33,852 bases of DNA, from contig NATV01000077.1 in the NCBI GenBank assembly GCA_003094535.1, forward strand, positions 1-33,852, written 5' to 3'. Each line of letters begins with the position of its first letter. Position 1 is the first letter of the stretch. This DNA is from a gamma proteobacterium symbiont of Ctena orbiculata (GTDB lineage: Bacteria > Pseudomonadota > Gammaproteobacteria > Chromatiales > Chromatiaceae). Shown here piece after piece: positions 33,850-33,852 of this stretch. Under the pieces are notes generated by a model. The model was not told the origin of the DNA. It saw nothing but the letters and a program-made list of their open reading frames with translations, and searched no databases. A program made the position numbers and the translations under genes.

Positions 33850-33852
33850 GAG

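Overview
The window is a bacterial chromosome segment with a base composition around 55-58% G+C. It most likely comes from a gammaproteobacterium. The reasons are AceK, the divergent lptFG/pepA pair followed by holC, a separate ppsA-ppsR pair, and an Rnf complex. The Rnf + 2-oxoacid:ferredoxin oxidoreductase + PEP synthase cassette would suit an autotrophic or sulfur-oxidising lineage (Chromatiales/Sedimenticola-like), but that placement is inference.

Layout. 1-5.6 kb: AceK (isocitrate dehydrogenase kinase/phosphatase), an orphan polyprenyl-phosphate sugar transferase (minus strand), a 67-residue tautomerase, adenylate kinase (minus strand) and a lipoprotein lytic transglycosylase. 5.6-6.05 kb: AT-rich spacer with a decayed gene fragment. 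6.05-20.0 kb: a same-strand run, probably one operon: rnfB, a 1644-residue 2-oxoacid:ferredoxin oxidoreductase, rnfC, rnfD, rnfG, rnfE, rnfA, a small Cys-rich membrane protein, ppsA, ppsR. 20.2-23.8 kb: a membrane class III nucleotide cyclase translationally coupled to a repeat-rich lipoprotein, then a DUF3943-type envelope protein. 23.8-28.6 kb: lptG and lptF (minus strand) divergent from pepA, holC and a small acidic protein. 28.8-33.4 kb: a small membrane protein, a PAS-GGDEF-EAL protein overlapping a PhnD-like periplasmic binding protein, and a small unknown protein (all minus strand). 33.6 kb to the end: repeats that look like tRNA-Ser 3' ends, and a strong hairpin.

The most striking part is 6.05-20.0 kb. 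Rnf can use the ion gradient to push electrons from NADH to ferredoxin. Reduced ferredoxin could drive the 2-oxoacid oxidoreductase toward reductive carboxylation (acetyl-CoA + CO2 to pyruvate). PpsA converts pyruvate to PEP, and PpsR switches PpsA on and off. All steps lie in one gene cluster, with the oxidoreductase inserted between rnfB and rnfC. Two components look altered. RnfB has lost all four predicted ligands of one [4Fe-4S] cluster while keeping those of its partner cluster. The oxidoreductase is several hundred residues longer than usual and ends in its own ferredoxin-like domain. An uncharacterised 65-residue Cys-rich membrane protein sits between rnfA and ppsA. The direction of flux and the exact 2-oxoacid cannot be proved from sequence.
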